From Xanthobacter aminoxidans (GTDB lineage: Bacteria > Pseudomonadota > Alphaproteobacteria > Rhizobiales > Xanthobacteraceae), in assembly GCF_023571765.1 (NCBI RefSeq), contig NZ_JAMJXC010000014.1, positions 62,001 through 126,000 of the forward strand: a stretch of 64,000 nucleotides of DNA. The letters run 5' to 3'. Below the pieces are notes generated by a model. It was not told the DNA's origin. It was given only the letters and a program-made list of their open reading frames with translations, and made no database searches. Positions 35,430 through 47,380 of the stretch are shown one piece after another (position 1 is the first letter of the stretch; the number at the start of each line of letters is the position of its first letter). The position numbers and the translations under genes are program-made.

Positions 35430-35960
35430 TCAGTTCGGCAACAGAATCAGGGTGAGGTCGGCGATGCCGGCCGCGACGTCGGCGCCCACCATGCCCTCCA
35501 CCGAAATGGTCTGCAGGGCGATCTGGTTGCTGGAGCCGCCAAGCAGCACGTTGGCGCCCGCGCCGATGGTCCAGGCGGCATCCGCCGAGACGCCGATATA
35601 GCTGCCGGCGATGTCGCTCGGGTTGGGCCGGGCGGTGGGGGCGAACACCGCCCAGGCGAGGGTGTCGGCGGCGAGCACGCCGAGATCGATGCCGAAGCGG
35701 GAGATGGTGCCCTTGTAGCGCGACAGCACCACATAGGGCTGCGCCGCGTTGTCCCGGAATTCGCAGGCCGCCTCGCGCATGGAGCCGAGCACGAAGCCGA
35801 TGGACGGCGCCACCTTGCACACCAGCATGCCGGACTGGACCAGCGGTCCCGTCGGGGGCGGGGGCAGCTGCACCGGCGGGAGGGGCTGGGCTGAAGCCGG
35901 AATTGCGGCGGCGAGGACGGTCGAGGCAGCAAGAAGGGCGGCGGCGATGGTGGCGCGCAT
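35430..35960 (-). CDS. DUF992 secreted protein (paralog 2)
   Basis: 176 residues: signal peptide (ASA-QP), Pro-rich linker (PLPPVQLPPPPTGP) and the DUF992 core (SGMLVCKVAPSIGFVLGSMREAACEFRD, YKGTISRFGIDLGVL, SYIGVSADAAWTIGAGANVLLGGS). The Pro-rich linker is not found in the two neighbours. Starts at 35960 after GGGGG. Confidence 0.87.
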   Translation of the reverse strand: MRATIAAALLAASTVLAAAIPASAQPLPPVQLPPPPTGPLVQSGMLVCKVAPSIGFVLGSMREAACEFRDNAAQPYVVLSRYKGTISRFGIDLGVLAADTLAWAVFAPTARPNPSDIAGSYIGVSADAAWTIGAGANVLLGGSSNQIALQTISVEGMVGADVAAGIADLTLILLPN

Positions 35961-36193
35961 GGACAATCCCCCAGATGGCGACGCTCGAGAGGTACGTCGT
36001 CGGGGAGTCCCGTGCAATCGCCGCCCCGGGTGGCTTGGCGCGCGCGGAATCATCCGGCGGAGCGGGCGGAGACAGAGGCTTGAAAATGCTCGCGCCCCCG
36101 GTTGGGCCGGGGGCGCGGGGCAGGCTTGCAGATGGGGCAGATGCCGTTGCGGCAGGAGGCGTTTGGGCCGTCCTGCCGCCGGGCAGGTGCGAA

Positions 36194-36667
36194 TCAGCGC
36201 AGGGTGAGGTCCGACACGCCGAGGGCGAGGTTGAGCCCGGTCTGGCCTTCGAGCGACAGCGGCTGCAGCGCGAAGGTGTTCTGGGAACCGCCCACGAGGA
36301 CGTTGGCACCGAGGCCCACGCCGATGGAGGCGGAGCCGGCCGCACCCACGTAGGTGCCGCGCAGGGCGCCGGCGGGAACCTTGGCGGACGGGGCGAACAC
36401 GCCCCACACCAGCGTGCCGCGGCCGTTCACGCCGATGTCGAGGCCGAAGCGGCGCACGGTGCCCTGATAGGTGCCGCGCTTGGCGCCGTGGACGGCCGGG
36501 CGGAACGCGCAGCTCATCTCGCGGACCGAGCCGATCACGAACGCCACGTTGGGCGCCATGTTGCAGGTCAGCGTGCCCACCTGGACGCGGGACTGGGCCG
36601 AAGCGGGAAGCGCGCCGGCGACGAGCACGGCGGCAGCAGCGAGGCCGGCCTTGAGAACAGTCTTCAT
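36194..36667 (-). CDS. DUF992 secreted protein (paralog 3)
   Basis: 157 residues: signal peptide (ASA-QS) and DUF992 core (VGTLTCNMAPNVAFVIGSVREMSCAFRP, YQGTVRRFGLDIGVNG, TYVGAAGSASIGVGLGANVLVGGSQNTFALQPLSLEGQ). It is the shortest and closest to paralog 2. Each of the three genes has its own ribosome site and 114-233 bp upstream gaps, so they may be separately transcribed. Confidence 0.88.
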   Translation of the reverse strand: MKTVLKAGLAAAAVLVAGALPASAQSRVQVGTLTCNMAPNVAFVIGSVREMSCAFRPAVHGAKRGTYQGTVRRFGLDIGVNGRGTLVWGVFAPSAKVPAGALRGTYVGAAGSASIGVGLGANVLVGGSQNTFALQPLSLEGQTGLNLALGVSDLTLR

Positions 36668-36905
36668 GATGTCGTTCCTCCTGTGGGAAGCGGGCGGGTC
36701 GAATCCGGCGCCCGACGACCGCGCAGCCTTAGCCCAGACTTCACCGCGGCGCCAACGCTCCAGTTGGCGCAGGGTTCCGTTTTCCCGTCGCTGTTGCAAT
36801 TCCCACCCTCCCGGAAGGTAAATTTCACGGGAGGCCGGGCGGACGCGGGGCCGGCTCGGCGGCCGGGTCAAGAGCGAGCGACGGGTGCCGCTCGCTCCCG
36901 TAGGG

Positions 36906-38216
<1,311 letters not shown>

Positions 38217-38300
38217 TCAGAGCTTTGCCGCGAACAAGCAAGGATCGTGAATGTCGCGCCACGCCGGATTGATGGATCGGGGCGCGGCGTGGACCGGCCC

Positions 38301-38334
38301 TCTGCGCTACCTACGCTCAGGCGCCGCGCGGGCT
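38301..38334 (-). repeat. Single dispersed copy of the 35-37 bp GC-rich repeat
   Basis: TGCGCTACCTACGCTCAGGC followed by GCCGCGCGGGCT is the reverse complement of one unit of the tandem array at 55221. Confidence 0.75.
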
Positions 38335-38408
38335 TTGATCCGGGGCTTGCGGCCTCCCCGGCCTGCCGCCACATGCTGGGCGTTCGGGGGGCGGGGAGGA
38401 CGGTTGAG

Positions 38409-39047
38409 GTGCTGACGCTCTATTCCACGCAGTCGTCGGGCAATTCCTACAAGGCGCGCCTGATGCTGGCGAAGCTCGGCCGGCCGTTCCGCCTCGTGGA
38501 GGTGGACATCTTCGCCGGCGAGCATCGCACGCCGGAATTCCTCGCCATGAACCTGGAGGGGCGGGTGCCGCTCCTCGATGTGGACGGGCGCTTTCTCGCC
38601 GAGTCCAATGCCATCCTCTTCTATCTCGCCGAGGGCACGCCGCTTCTGCCGGACGATCCCTTTGCCCGTGCCGAGGTGCTGCGCTGGATGTTCTTCGAGC
38701 AGAACAGCCATGAGCCCGGCATCGCCACCGCCCGCTTCTGGCTGCGGCAGGTGCGGGGCGGACGCGAATTGCGCGCCCACGACGTGGATCGCTGGATGGA
38801 GGAGGGCTACGCGGCGCTCAAGGTGATGGAGCGGCACCTGTCCGCCCGCCGCTATTTCGTCGGCGATGCGCTCACCATCGCCGACATCGCTTTGTTCGCC
38901 CACACCCATGTGGCGGAGGAGGGGGACTTTTCCCTCGCCGCTTTCCCCGCCGTGCGCGACTGGCTCGCCCGCGTGGCGGCGGAGCCGGGGCATGTGGACA
39001 TGAGCTGGCGGCCCGGGAACGCGGCGGCCGACCCGGCGCTCGCCTGA
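38409..39047 (+). CDS. Glutathione S-transferase family protein
   Basis: 212 residues: LTLYSTQSSGNSYKARLML (active-site SSGNS), GRVPLLDVDG, AESNAILFYLAEGT, and the C-terminal RRYFVGDALTIADIALFAHTHVAEEG. The GTG start at 38409 follows GGAGG; an in-frame ATG at 38373 is an alternative. Similar in type to the GST at 15054. Substrate unknown. Confidence 0.85.
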   Translation: MLTLYSTQSSGNSYKARLMLAKLGRPFRLVEVDIFAGEHRTPEFLAMNLEGRVPLLDVDGRFLAESNAILFYLAEGTPLLPDDPFARAEVLRWMFFEQNSHEPGIATARFWLRQVRGGRELRAHDVDRWMEEGYAALKVMERHLSARRYFVGDALTIADIALFAHTHVAEEGDFSLAAFPAVRDWLARVAAEPGHVDMSWRPGNAAADPALA

Positions 39048-39261
39048 GCGACGCAATCCTGAGCGACGCAATGGCGCGCCAAAACAGCGGGGACGGCTCG
39101 CGCGTCCGTGAGCGATCGACATCATCTTGCCATCATCCGTGAAGGCTAAGCCGCCGTCGCGCCACGATTCTTTTCCACCCTGCCTTGTGTCGGCGGAACT
39201 GATTCGCCCCTTTTCACGTTGCCAGACTGCGCGCGGAACAGGGGATGAGGAGGCTGCCCCA

Positions 39262-39675
39262 ATGAGCGAGACCATCATGTCCGGACGTTGTGACGTCGGC
39301 GGTTACATGGAAGCAGGGCACTTTTCCCTCACCCGCCGCGCCGTGCGCCAGTCGCCGGCGGATCCCGAGCTGCTGGCCCGTGCCGTGCGCGCCCACAAGG
39401 AAGGCGATGCGCTGGCCCAGGCGGTTCTCACCTTTGCCCTCATGGTCGCCATCGGCGCCGTGGCGCTGGTGCTCGGCGGTCATGCGGCCATGGCGGGGGA
39501 TCTGATCGCCGGTGGCGTCAAGGAATCCTCCGGTTTCCTCCTGTCGCTCGGCGTGGTCGGCGGCGCGGTTCTCCTGTCGGCCCTGGCGGCGCGGCGTTTT
39601 GCGACGTCCCGCATCGAAACCCGCCGCATCGAAACCCGCCGCATCGAAACCCGCGCGCGTGCGCGGTCGCGTTGA
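39262..39675 (+). CDS. Small membrane protein of unknown function with RIETR repeats
   Basis: 137 residues. An N-terminal soluble part (residues about 1-45) precedes two membrane helices (about 50-75 and 88-106). The C-terminus is a basic tail in which Arg-Ile-Glu-Thr-Arg is repeated three times by an exact 15 bp tandem duplication. The tail coding overlaps the proposed start of the next gene. Function unknown. Confidence 0.62.
   Translation: MSETIMSGRCDVGGYMEAGHFSLTRRAVRQSPADPELLARAVRAHKEGDALAQAVLTFALMVAIGAVALVLGGHAAMAGDLIAGGVKESSGFLLSLGVVGGAVLLSALAARRFATSRIETRRIETRRIETRARARSR
39610..39654. repeat. 15 bp tandem repeat, three exact copies
   Basis: CGCATCGAAACCCGC x3, in frame in the preceding gene (RIETR). 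Copy-number changes would keep frame. Confidence 0.9.
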
Positions 39676-40897
39676 TCCGGCCGCGCGGCATACGCCTTCG
39701 CCGCTGAACGACGCGCTGCCCGAGGCGCAGCGTGCGGCCGGGCCGCGCACGAAGCGGCGGCGCGGCACAGGCGGTGCGGCGCTCGGCTCCATCCTTCTCC
39801 TCATTCTCCTTGCGGCGGCGACATACGCGTTCGCTCAGCCCGTGGAGGCCCGGCTCGGCGGCGCGCAGGTGCGCGTCGTGCCCTTCGCCAGCGGCCTCGA
39901 CACGCCCTGGAGCATCGCCTTCCTCCCCGATGGCCGCCTCCTTGTCACCGAGCGCGACGGCCGGCTGCGCCCCATCGATGCGACGGGCAAGGTGGGCGCC
40001 CCCGTCTCCGGCGTGCCGCAGGTAGCCGCGCGCGGGCAGGGCGGCCTGCTGGATGTGGTGCTGGACCCCAAATTCGCGCAGAACCGCCTGATCTATCTCA
40101 GCTATGCCGAGCCGCGCCCGGAAGGCGCCGCCACCGCCGTCGCCCGCGGCAGGCTCTCCGAAGACCTCACACGCCTGACCGACCTGGACGTGATCTTCCG
40201 CCAGCAGCCGGCGGTCTCCGGCGGCAACCATTTCGGCTCCCGCCTCGTGTTCGCGCCGGATGGCATGCTGTTCGTCACCCTCGGTGAGCGGTTCAACTAC
40301 ATGGACAAGGCGCAGGACCTCTCCACGACCCTGGGCAAGGTCGTCCGCATCGCGCCCGACGGCTCAATTCCGGCCGATAATCCCTTCGTCGAAAGGGTCG
40401 GCGCCCGGCCTGAGATCTGGAGCTATGGCCACCGCAATGTGCAGGCCGCGGCCATCGAGCCGGGCACCGGCGCGCTGTGGACCGTCGAACATGGCCCGCG
40501 CGGTGGCGACGAGGTGAACCGGCCGGAGGCGGGCGAGAATTACGGCTGGCCGGTGATCGGCTATGGCCGGCACTATTCCGGTGCCCAGATCGGCGTCGGC
40601 ACCGCCAAGGAGGGCATGGAGCAGCCCCTGTTCTACTGGGACCCCTCCATCGCCCCGTCCGGCGCCGCCTTCTACACCGGCGATGCGCTGCCGGGCTGGC
40701 GCGGCCAGCTCTTCGTCGGCGCGCTGGCGGGTCAGGCGCTGGTGATGGTGAAGGTGCGCGACGGCGCCGTCATCGGCGAGGAGCGCCTGCCGCTGGGCAA
40801 GCGCATCCGCGACGTGCGCATGGGGCCGGATGGCGCGCTCTGGCTCGCGGCGGAGAGCACGGGCGAGATCCTGCGCGTCGTGCCGGCCGGGCGCTGA
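39659..40897 (+). CDS. PQQ-dependent soluble aldose sugar dehydrogenase (YliI/GDH-B type)
   Basis: About 412 residues. An N-terminal anchor or signal (ILLLILLAAATYAFA) is followed by the six-bladed propeller of the glucose/sorbosone dehydrogenase family: GLDTPWSIAFLPDGRLLVTERDGRL, GGNHFGSRLVFAPDG, HRNVQAAAIEP, EHGPRGGDEVN and GENYGWPVIGYG. Catalytic His/Arg pairs are present. The start is uncertain: GTG 39659 lies in the preceding gene's tail and lacks a clear ribosome site; ATG 39512 is the other possibility. Confidence 0.85.
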   Translation: MRGRVDPAARHTPSPLNDALPEAQRAAGPRTKRRRGTGGAALGSILLLILLAAATYAFAQPVEARLGGAQVRVVPFASGLDTPWSIAFLPDGRLLVTERDGRLRPIDATGKVGAPVSGVPQVAARGQGGLLDVVLDPKFAQNRLIYLSYAEPRPEGAATAVARGRLSEDLTRLTDLDVIFRQQPAVSGGNHFGSRLVFAPDGMLFVTLGERFNYMDKAQDLSTTLGKVVRIAPDGSIPADNPFVERVGARPEIWSYGHRNVQAAAIEPGTGALWTVEHGPRGGDEVNRPEAGENYGWPVIGYGRHYSGAQIGVGTAKEGMEQPLFYWDPSIAPSGAAFYTGDALPGWRGQLFVGALAGQALVMVKVRDGAVIGEERLPLGKRIRDVRMGPDGALWLAAESTGEILRVVPAGR

Positions 40898-40971
40898 CCG
40901 GATTCCCTCCTCCCCTGAAGCTCCCTAAGATCGGACAGCCGCAGACGCGCGGCGTCCGACCCGGAGTTCCC

Positions 40972-42336
40972 ATGGCCTCGACCCTGCTCGCCCGCAACGC
41001 CCTCGTGCTCGTGACCATGGACGGCGAACGGCGGGAGATCGCGGGCGGCGGGCTCTATGTGGAAGACGGCCGCATCGTCGCCGTGGGCCGGCCGCAGGAC
41101 CTGCCGGCGAGCGCCGACGAGGTGATCGACCTCTCGGGCCATGTGGTGATGCCGGGCATGGTGAACACCCACCATCACATGGTGCAGAGCCTGACCCGGG
41201 CGGTGCCCGCGGCGCAGGATGGCGAACTTTTCACCTGGCTGAAGTCACTCTATCCGCTGTGGGCGGGTCTCACCGGCGAGATGGTGGAGGCGGCGACGGA
41301 AACCGCCATGGCGGAGCTGATCCTCTCCGGCTGCACCACCTCCTCGGACCATCTCTACATCTACCCCAACGGTGCGCGGCTCGACGATTCCATCCGCGCG
41401 GCGCGGCGCATCGGCATGCGCTTCCATGCGGCGCGGGGCGCCATGACCATCGGCGAGAGCAAGGGCGGCCTGCCGCCCGACCGGGTGGTGGAGGACGAGG
41501 GCTTCGTGATGAAGGACACCGAGCGGCTGATCGGCGCCTATCACGACCCCGCCCGCTACTCCATGCTGCGCATCGTGCTCGCGCCCTGCTCGCCCTTCAC
41601 GGTGAGCCGTGACTTCATGCTGGAGACGCTGAAGCTCGGCCGCGACAACAACCTGACGCTCCACACCCACCTTGCCGAGAACGACAGCGACGTCGCCTTC
41701 TCCGAGAAGACCTTCGGCATGGGGCCGACCGAATATGTGCGCTCGCTGGGCTGGGTGGGGCCGGATGTCTGGCACGCCCACTGCGTGAAGCTGGACGACG
41801 ACGGCATCGCCTTGTTCGCAAAGACCGGCACGGGCATCGCCCATTGCCCGTGCTCCAACATGCGCCTCGCCTCGGGCATCGCGCCGGTGAAGCGCTTCCT
41901 CGCCGAGGGCATCCGGGTGGGGCTCGGGGTGGACGGCTCCGCCTCCAACGACAGCGGCCACATTCTGGGGGAGGCCCGGCAGGCCATGCTGCTGCAGCGC
42001 GTCGCCCATGGTCCCGACGCCATGAGCGCGCGCACGGCGCTGGAGATGGCGACGCTGGGCGGCGCCCGGGTGCTCGGGCGTGACGACATCGGCGCGCTGG
42101 CCCCGGGCATGGCGGCGGATTTCATCGCCTTCGACATGTCGCGCCTCGCTTACGCAGGGGCGCTGCACGATTCGGTGGCGGCGCTCATCTTCTGCCAGTC
42201 GCAGGATGTCTCCCTCAGCGTCATCAACGGGCGGGTGGTGGTGCGCGACGGTCGCCTCCTCACCATCGACCTTGCCGCCACGGTGGCGCGGCACAACGCC
42301 ATGGCCGCCGAACTGGCGCGCTTGGCTTCAGCTTGA
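40972..42336 (+). CDS. Metal-dependent amidohydrolase, 8-oxoguanine deaminase-like
   Basis: 454 residues of the amidohydrolase superfamily, subtype near 8-oxoguanine deaminase and AtzB/TrzN chlorohydrolases. Metal ligands: H67/H69 in NTHHHM, His in HTHLAEND, His in WHAHCVKLDDD, Asp in GLGVDGSASNDS. Likely acts in purine salvage or degradation by deaminating an oxidised purine. The start ATG 40972 is preceded by CCGGAG. Monocistronic. Confidence 0.85.
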   Translation: MASTLLARNALVLVTMDGERREIAGGGLYVEDGRIVAVGRPQDLPASADEVIDLSGHVVMPGMVNTHHHMVQSLTRAVPAAQDGELFTWLKSLYPLWAGLTGEMVEAATETAMAELILSGCTTSSDHLYIYPNGARLDDSIRAARRIGMRFHAARGAMTIGESKGGLPPDRVVEDEGFVMKDTERLIGAYHDPARYSMLRIVLAPCSPFTVSRDFMLETLKLGRDNNLTLHTHLAENDSDVAFSEKTFGMGPTEYVRSLGWVGPDVWHAHCVKLDDDGIALFAKTGTGIAHCPCSNMRLASGIAPVKRFLAEGIRVGLGVDGSASNDSGHILGEARQAMLLQRVAHGPDAMSARTALEMATLGGARVLGRDDIGALAPGMAADFIAFDMSRLAYAGALHDSVAALIFCQSQDVSLSVINGRVVVRDGRLLTIDLAATVARHNAMAAELARLASA

Positions 42337-42421
42337 TAAGACGACCGCGGCGGCTGGCGGCCCGCCCTCCCGGTGCCGGAAACGGCGCTGCCTTTTTGAA
42401 GACGACCGTCCGGAGTTGACG

Positions 42422-43204
42422 ATGGGCAAACGCATCGTCGCGGTGCGCTACAGTCCCGACTGGCTCGCCCTGACCGACGACGACACCCGCCGCTTCCTGC
42501 GCCGCCACCACATCGACGAGAATTTGCTCGTGGATTTCATGGCGCTGTGGGATGGCAACCTGAAGGTGGATTACCGCAGCTTCCGCGACGAGATCGCCAA
42601 GCTCTCCCGCGCGAGCTTCGCCGCCGTGCGGGGCGCCGAGGTGATCTCCCACGAGGTGCTGCGCGAGACGAAGCGCGCGAGCGATGATCTCATCGCCTTC
42701 GTGGACGACGACGACTGGCTCTCCCCCGGCCTGTTCGAGGAGCTGGACAAGGCCTGCCCGCGCCCGCTCAACGGCATCTGGTGGGGCTCGATCCTGGTCG
42801 GCCCGCAGCTGACCACCTACGAGGAATCCCAGACCGTCCCGCTGATCGAGCTGCGGCCGCTGAAGCGGGTGATCTACACCAACAATTATGCCGTCACCGG
42901 CCGCGCGCTGAACCACCACGGCTATCCGCGCCTGTTCGAGCACTATCACGCGGACCGGCGCTTCGGAAAATTCTGGTGGCCGCCCAAGAAGGTGCCGCTC
43001 TATCTCTCGGCCGCCTCCAAGCACCCGTGCTCCACGGTCTCGGTGCAGTTCTTCATGGCCCAGCCCCAGTTCCGCGCCGACCCGCGCCGCCATGTGGAGC
43101 GCTTCGCCGACCAGCTGGCCGAGGCGGTGATCCCGGCCGAATACGGCTGGCTGAAGCAGCCCATGAACGCCGTCGAGGCCCTGGTGCGCCGCGCGCTGGC
43201 CTGA
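42422..43204 (+). CDS. Putative glycosyltransferase-like protein, function unknown
   Basis: 260 residues. Contains DDLIAFVDDDDWLSPGLFEEL, a run of Asp like the DxD metal/nucleotide-sugar site of GT-A enzymes, followed by WWGSILVGPQLTTYEE and a Trp/Tyr-rich second half. The first 80 residues lack the usual GT-A Rossmann start, so the match is partial. No polysaccharide gene neighbours. GT-like activity is a tentative reading. Confidence 0.55.
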   Translation: MGKRIVAVRYSPDWLALTDDDTRRFLRRHHIDENLLVDFMALWDGNLKVDYRSFRDEIAKLSRASFAAVRGAEVISHEVLRETKRASDDLIAFVDDDDWLSPGLFEELDKACPRPLNGIWWGSILVGPQLTTYEESQTVPLIELRPLKRVIYTNNYAVTGRALNHHGYPRLFEHYHADRRFGKFWWPPKKVPLYLSAASKHPCSTVSVQFFMAQPQFRADPRRHVERFADQLAEAVIPAEYGWLKQPMNAVEALVRRALA

Positions 43205-43210
43205 GCGGTT

Positions 43211-43283
43211 CTCGGCTTTGCCTTCGCTCAGGCGCCGCGCGGGCTGGCTTTGACGTTGTCTTCGCTCAGGCGCCGCGCGGGCT
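43211..43283 (-). repeat. Two dispersed copies of the 35-37 bp repeat in tandem
   Basis: TTCGCTCAGGCGCCGCGCGG followed by GCTG occurs twice (43211-43245 and 43246-43283), reverse complement of the units at 55221. Confidence 0.78.
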
Positions 43284-43315
43284 GAACGCGCGGCGCCGAT
43301 GCCGCGCCGCCGCGC

Positions 43316-43678
43316 TCAGAACTTGTGGAAGATGAAGAAGGCGCCGGCCGAGATGAAGGCAAAGCCGAGCAGGTGGTTCCAGCCCAGCGGTTCCTTTAGG
43401 TAAAGCACCGAGAAGCCGGCAAAGACGATGAGGGTGATGACCTCCTGCATCGTCTTGAGCTGGGCCGTGGAATAGACCTCCGAACCGAAGCGGTTGGCCG
43501 GCACGGCGAGGCAATATTCAAAAAAGGCGATGCCCCAGCTCGCGATGATGGCGAGAACGAGCGGCGCCGACTTGTGCTTGAGGTGCCCGTACCAGGCGAA
43601 CGTCATGAAGACGTTCGAGGCCACGAGCATGACGATGGGCAGGATTTGGGGGGGCAGAAGGTTCGTCAGGGGGGGCAT
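43316..43678 (-). CDS. DMT-like small membrane protein (DUF486)
   Basis: 120 residues with four membrane helices and the DUF486 signatures NVFMTFAWYGHLK, SWGIAFFEYCLAVPANR, and FSVLYLKEPLGWNHLLGFAFISAGAFFIF. Related to EamA/DMT half-transporters; substrate unknown. Strongly conserved in proteobacteria. Confidence 0.88.
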   Translation of the reverse strand: MPPLTNLLPPQILPIVMLVASNVFMTFAWYGHLKHKSAPLVLAIIASWGIAFFEYCLAVPANRFGSEVYSTAQLKTMQEVITLIVFAGFSVLYLKEPLGWNHLLGFAFISAGAFFIFHKF

Positions 43679-43746
43679 AAGGCAGTGTTCCGGCGGATCT
43701 GAACCGATCCGCCGTCTAGCACGGAATGCGCGGCGGTGGGCCTCGC

Positions 43747-44538
43747 CTATTTTAGCTTTTCAGCCGCCTTGGCCTGCGGCGTCACCGAGGCAGCGTTGGC
43801 GGCCTGCGCGTCAGGCTTGTTGGAGGTTACGGCGAGGCTGGTCACGCCGGACATGAAAGAGCAGGCCTGATGGTATGACTGTGCATCACGTAGCGCGAGG
43901 GCGACCGAATAGTCCGCCAGTGTCGCGGTTTTGCGATTGGCGATGATCTGGTCGCGAATGCGGGTGCGATTGGCCTGAATCTGGTTGGCGATCAGCGAAA
44001 CCAATTGGTTCTGCATCAACGTGCTGTCGCTGAGCGTGTCGGTGCCTTGGGCCAGAGCGGAGACGAGATTGAGCGCCTGCGCCGCTTGTCCGCCAGCAAA
44101 TGCGCCAACGGTGGAGGCGACCATCGCGATTTCGCCGAGGAAGAGCTTGCGGTGCGATACGCGGACATAGAGATCGTCGATAAAAGCTTCGCACAGCACG
44201 TCCGACCGCTGCATCAGCGCGTCCTGAACGAAATCACGGTTGGCTGTGCTGCGCTGGGCGAAGTCAAGGATATCCCAATCGATCAGCGGCACGTAACGGC
44301 CGGAAAAGGCCGACGGCTGCGGCGTGGCAGTTTCACTGGCGGCCGACGCGGCAGGTAGCGCAGTGACGGTACGCCCATTCTGCTGGTCCACGTAGGACAG
44401 TCGCAGGTTGTAGTCGACGAGGGTTGTAGGGCGCATGGGTGCCCGCATCCCGGCTGGCAGTGATTCGCATCCCGTCAGGGCGAAGCCCGTGACGAACATC
44501 AGAATTGTGGTGCCCCGACGCCCGAATTTCATCTGCAT
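43747..44538 (-). CDS. Lipoprotein of unknown function
   Basis: 263 residues with a lipoprotein signal: lipobox LTGC, lipidated Cys at about residue 23. The mature part contains a central hydrophobic stretch (EIAMVASTVGAFAGGQAAQAL) and long helices with Gln/Asn-rich heptads (LMQNQLVSLIANQIQANRTRIRDQII) suggesting a coiled coil. Codon use is somewhat less GC-rich than average. Start 44538 has a strong ribosome site (GGAGGGGGAGG). No family recognised. Divergent from uvrB across a 181 bp AT-rich gap. Confidence 0.7.
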   Translation of the reverse strand: MQMKFGRRGTTILMFVTGFALTGCESLPAGMRAPMRPTTLVDYNLRLSYVDQQNGRTVTALPAASAASETATPQPSAFSGRYVPLIDWDILDFAQRSTANRDFVQDALMQRSDVLCEAFIDDLYVRVSHRKLFLGEIAMVASTVGAFAGGQAAQALNLVSALAQGTDTLSDSTLMQNQLVSLIANQIQANRTRIRDQIIANRKTATLADYSVALALRDAQSYHQACSFMSGVTSLAVTSNKPDAQAANAASVTPQAKAAEKLK

Positions 44539-44719
44539 GATTGCCTCCCCCTCCACCCATGATGGTGGGGTGGGTGGCGTCTGCAATTAAAAGTAGTAAT
44601 TTGTTAATCATTCTATCACAGCGTGTCTTTCTTGCATCAGGAGTCCAGTGCTGCGGAGCCGGCACTTCGGCTGTCGGTACCGCCTTTTCATAGTCGGTGA
44701 TCGCCCCCATATTCCCCCC

Positions 44720-47380
<2,661 letters not shown>

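Noticed and set aside
44539-44719. LexA (SOS) box ahead of uvrB
   Set aside because: No GTTC-N7-GTTC or close variant was seen; the gap is AT-rich but without this motif.
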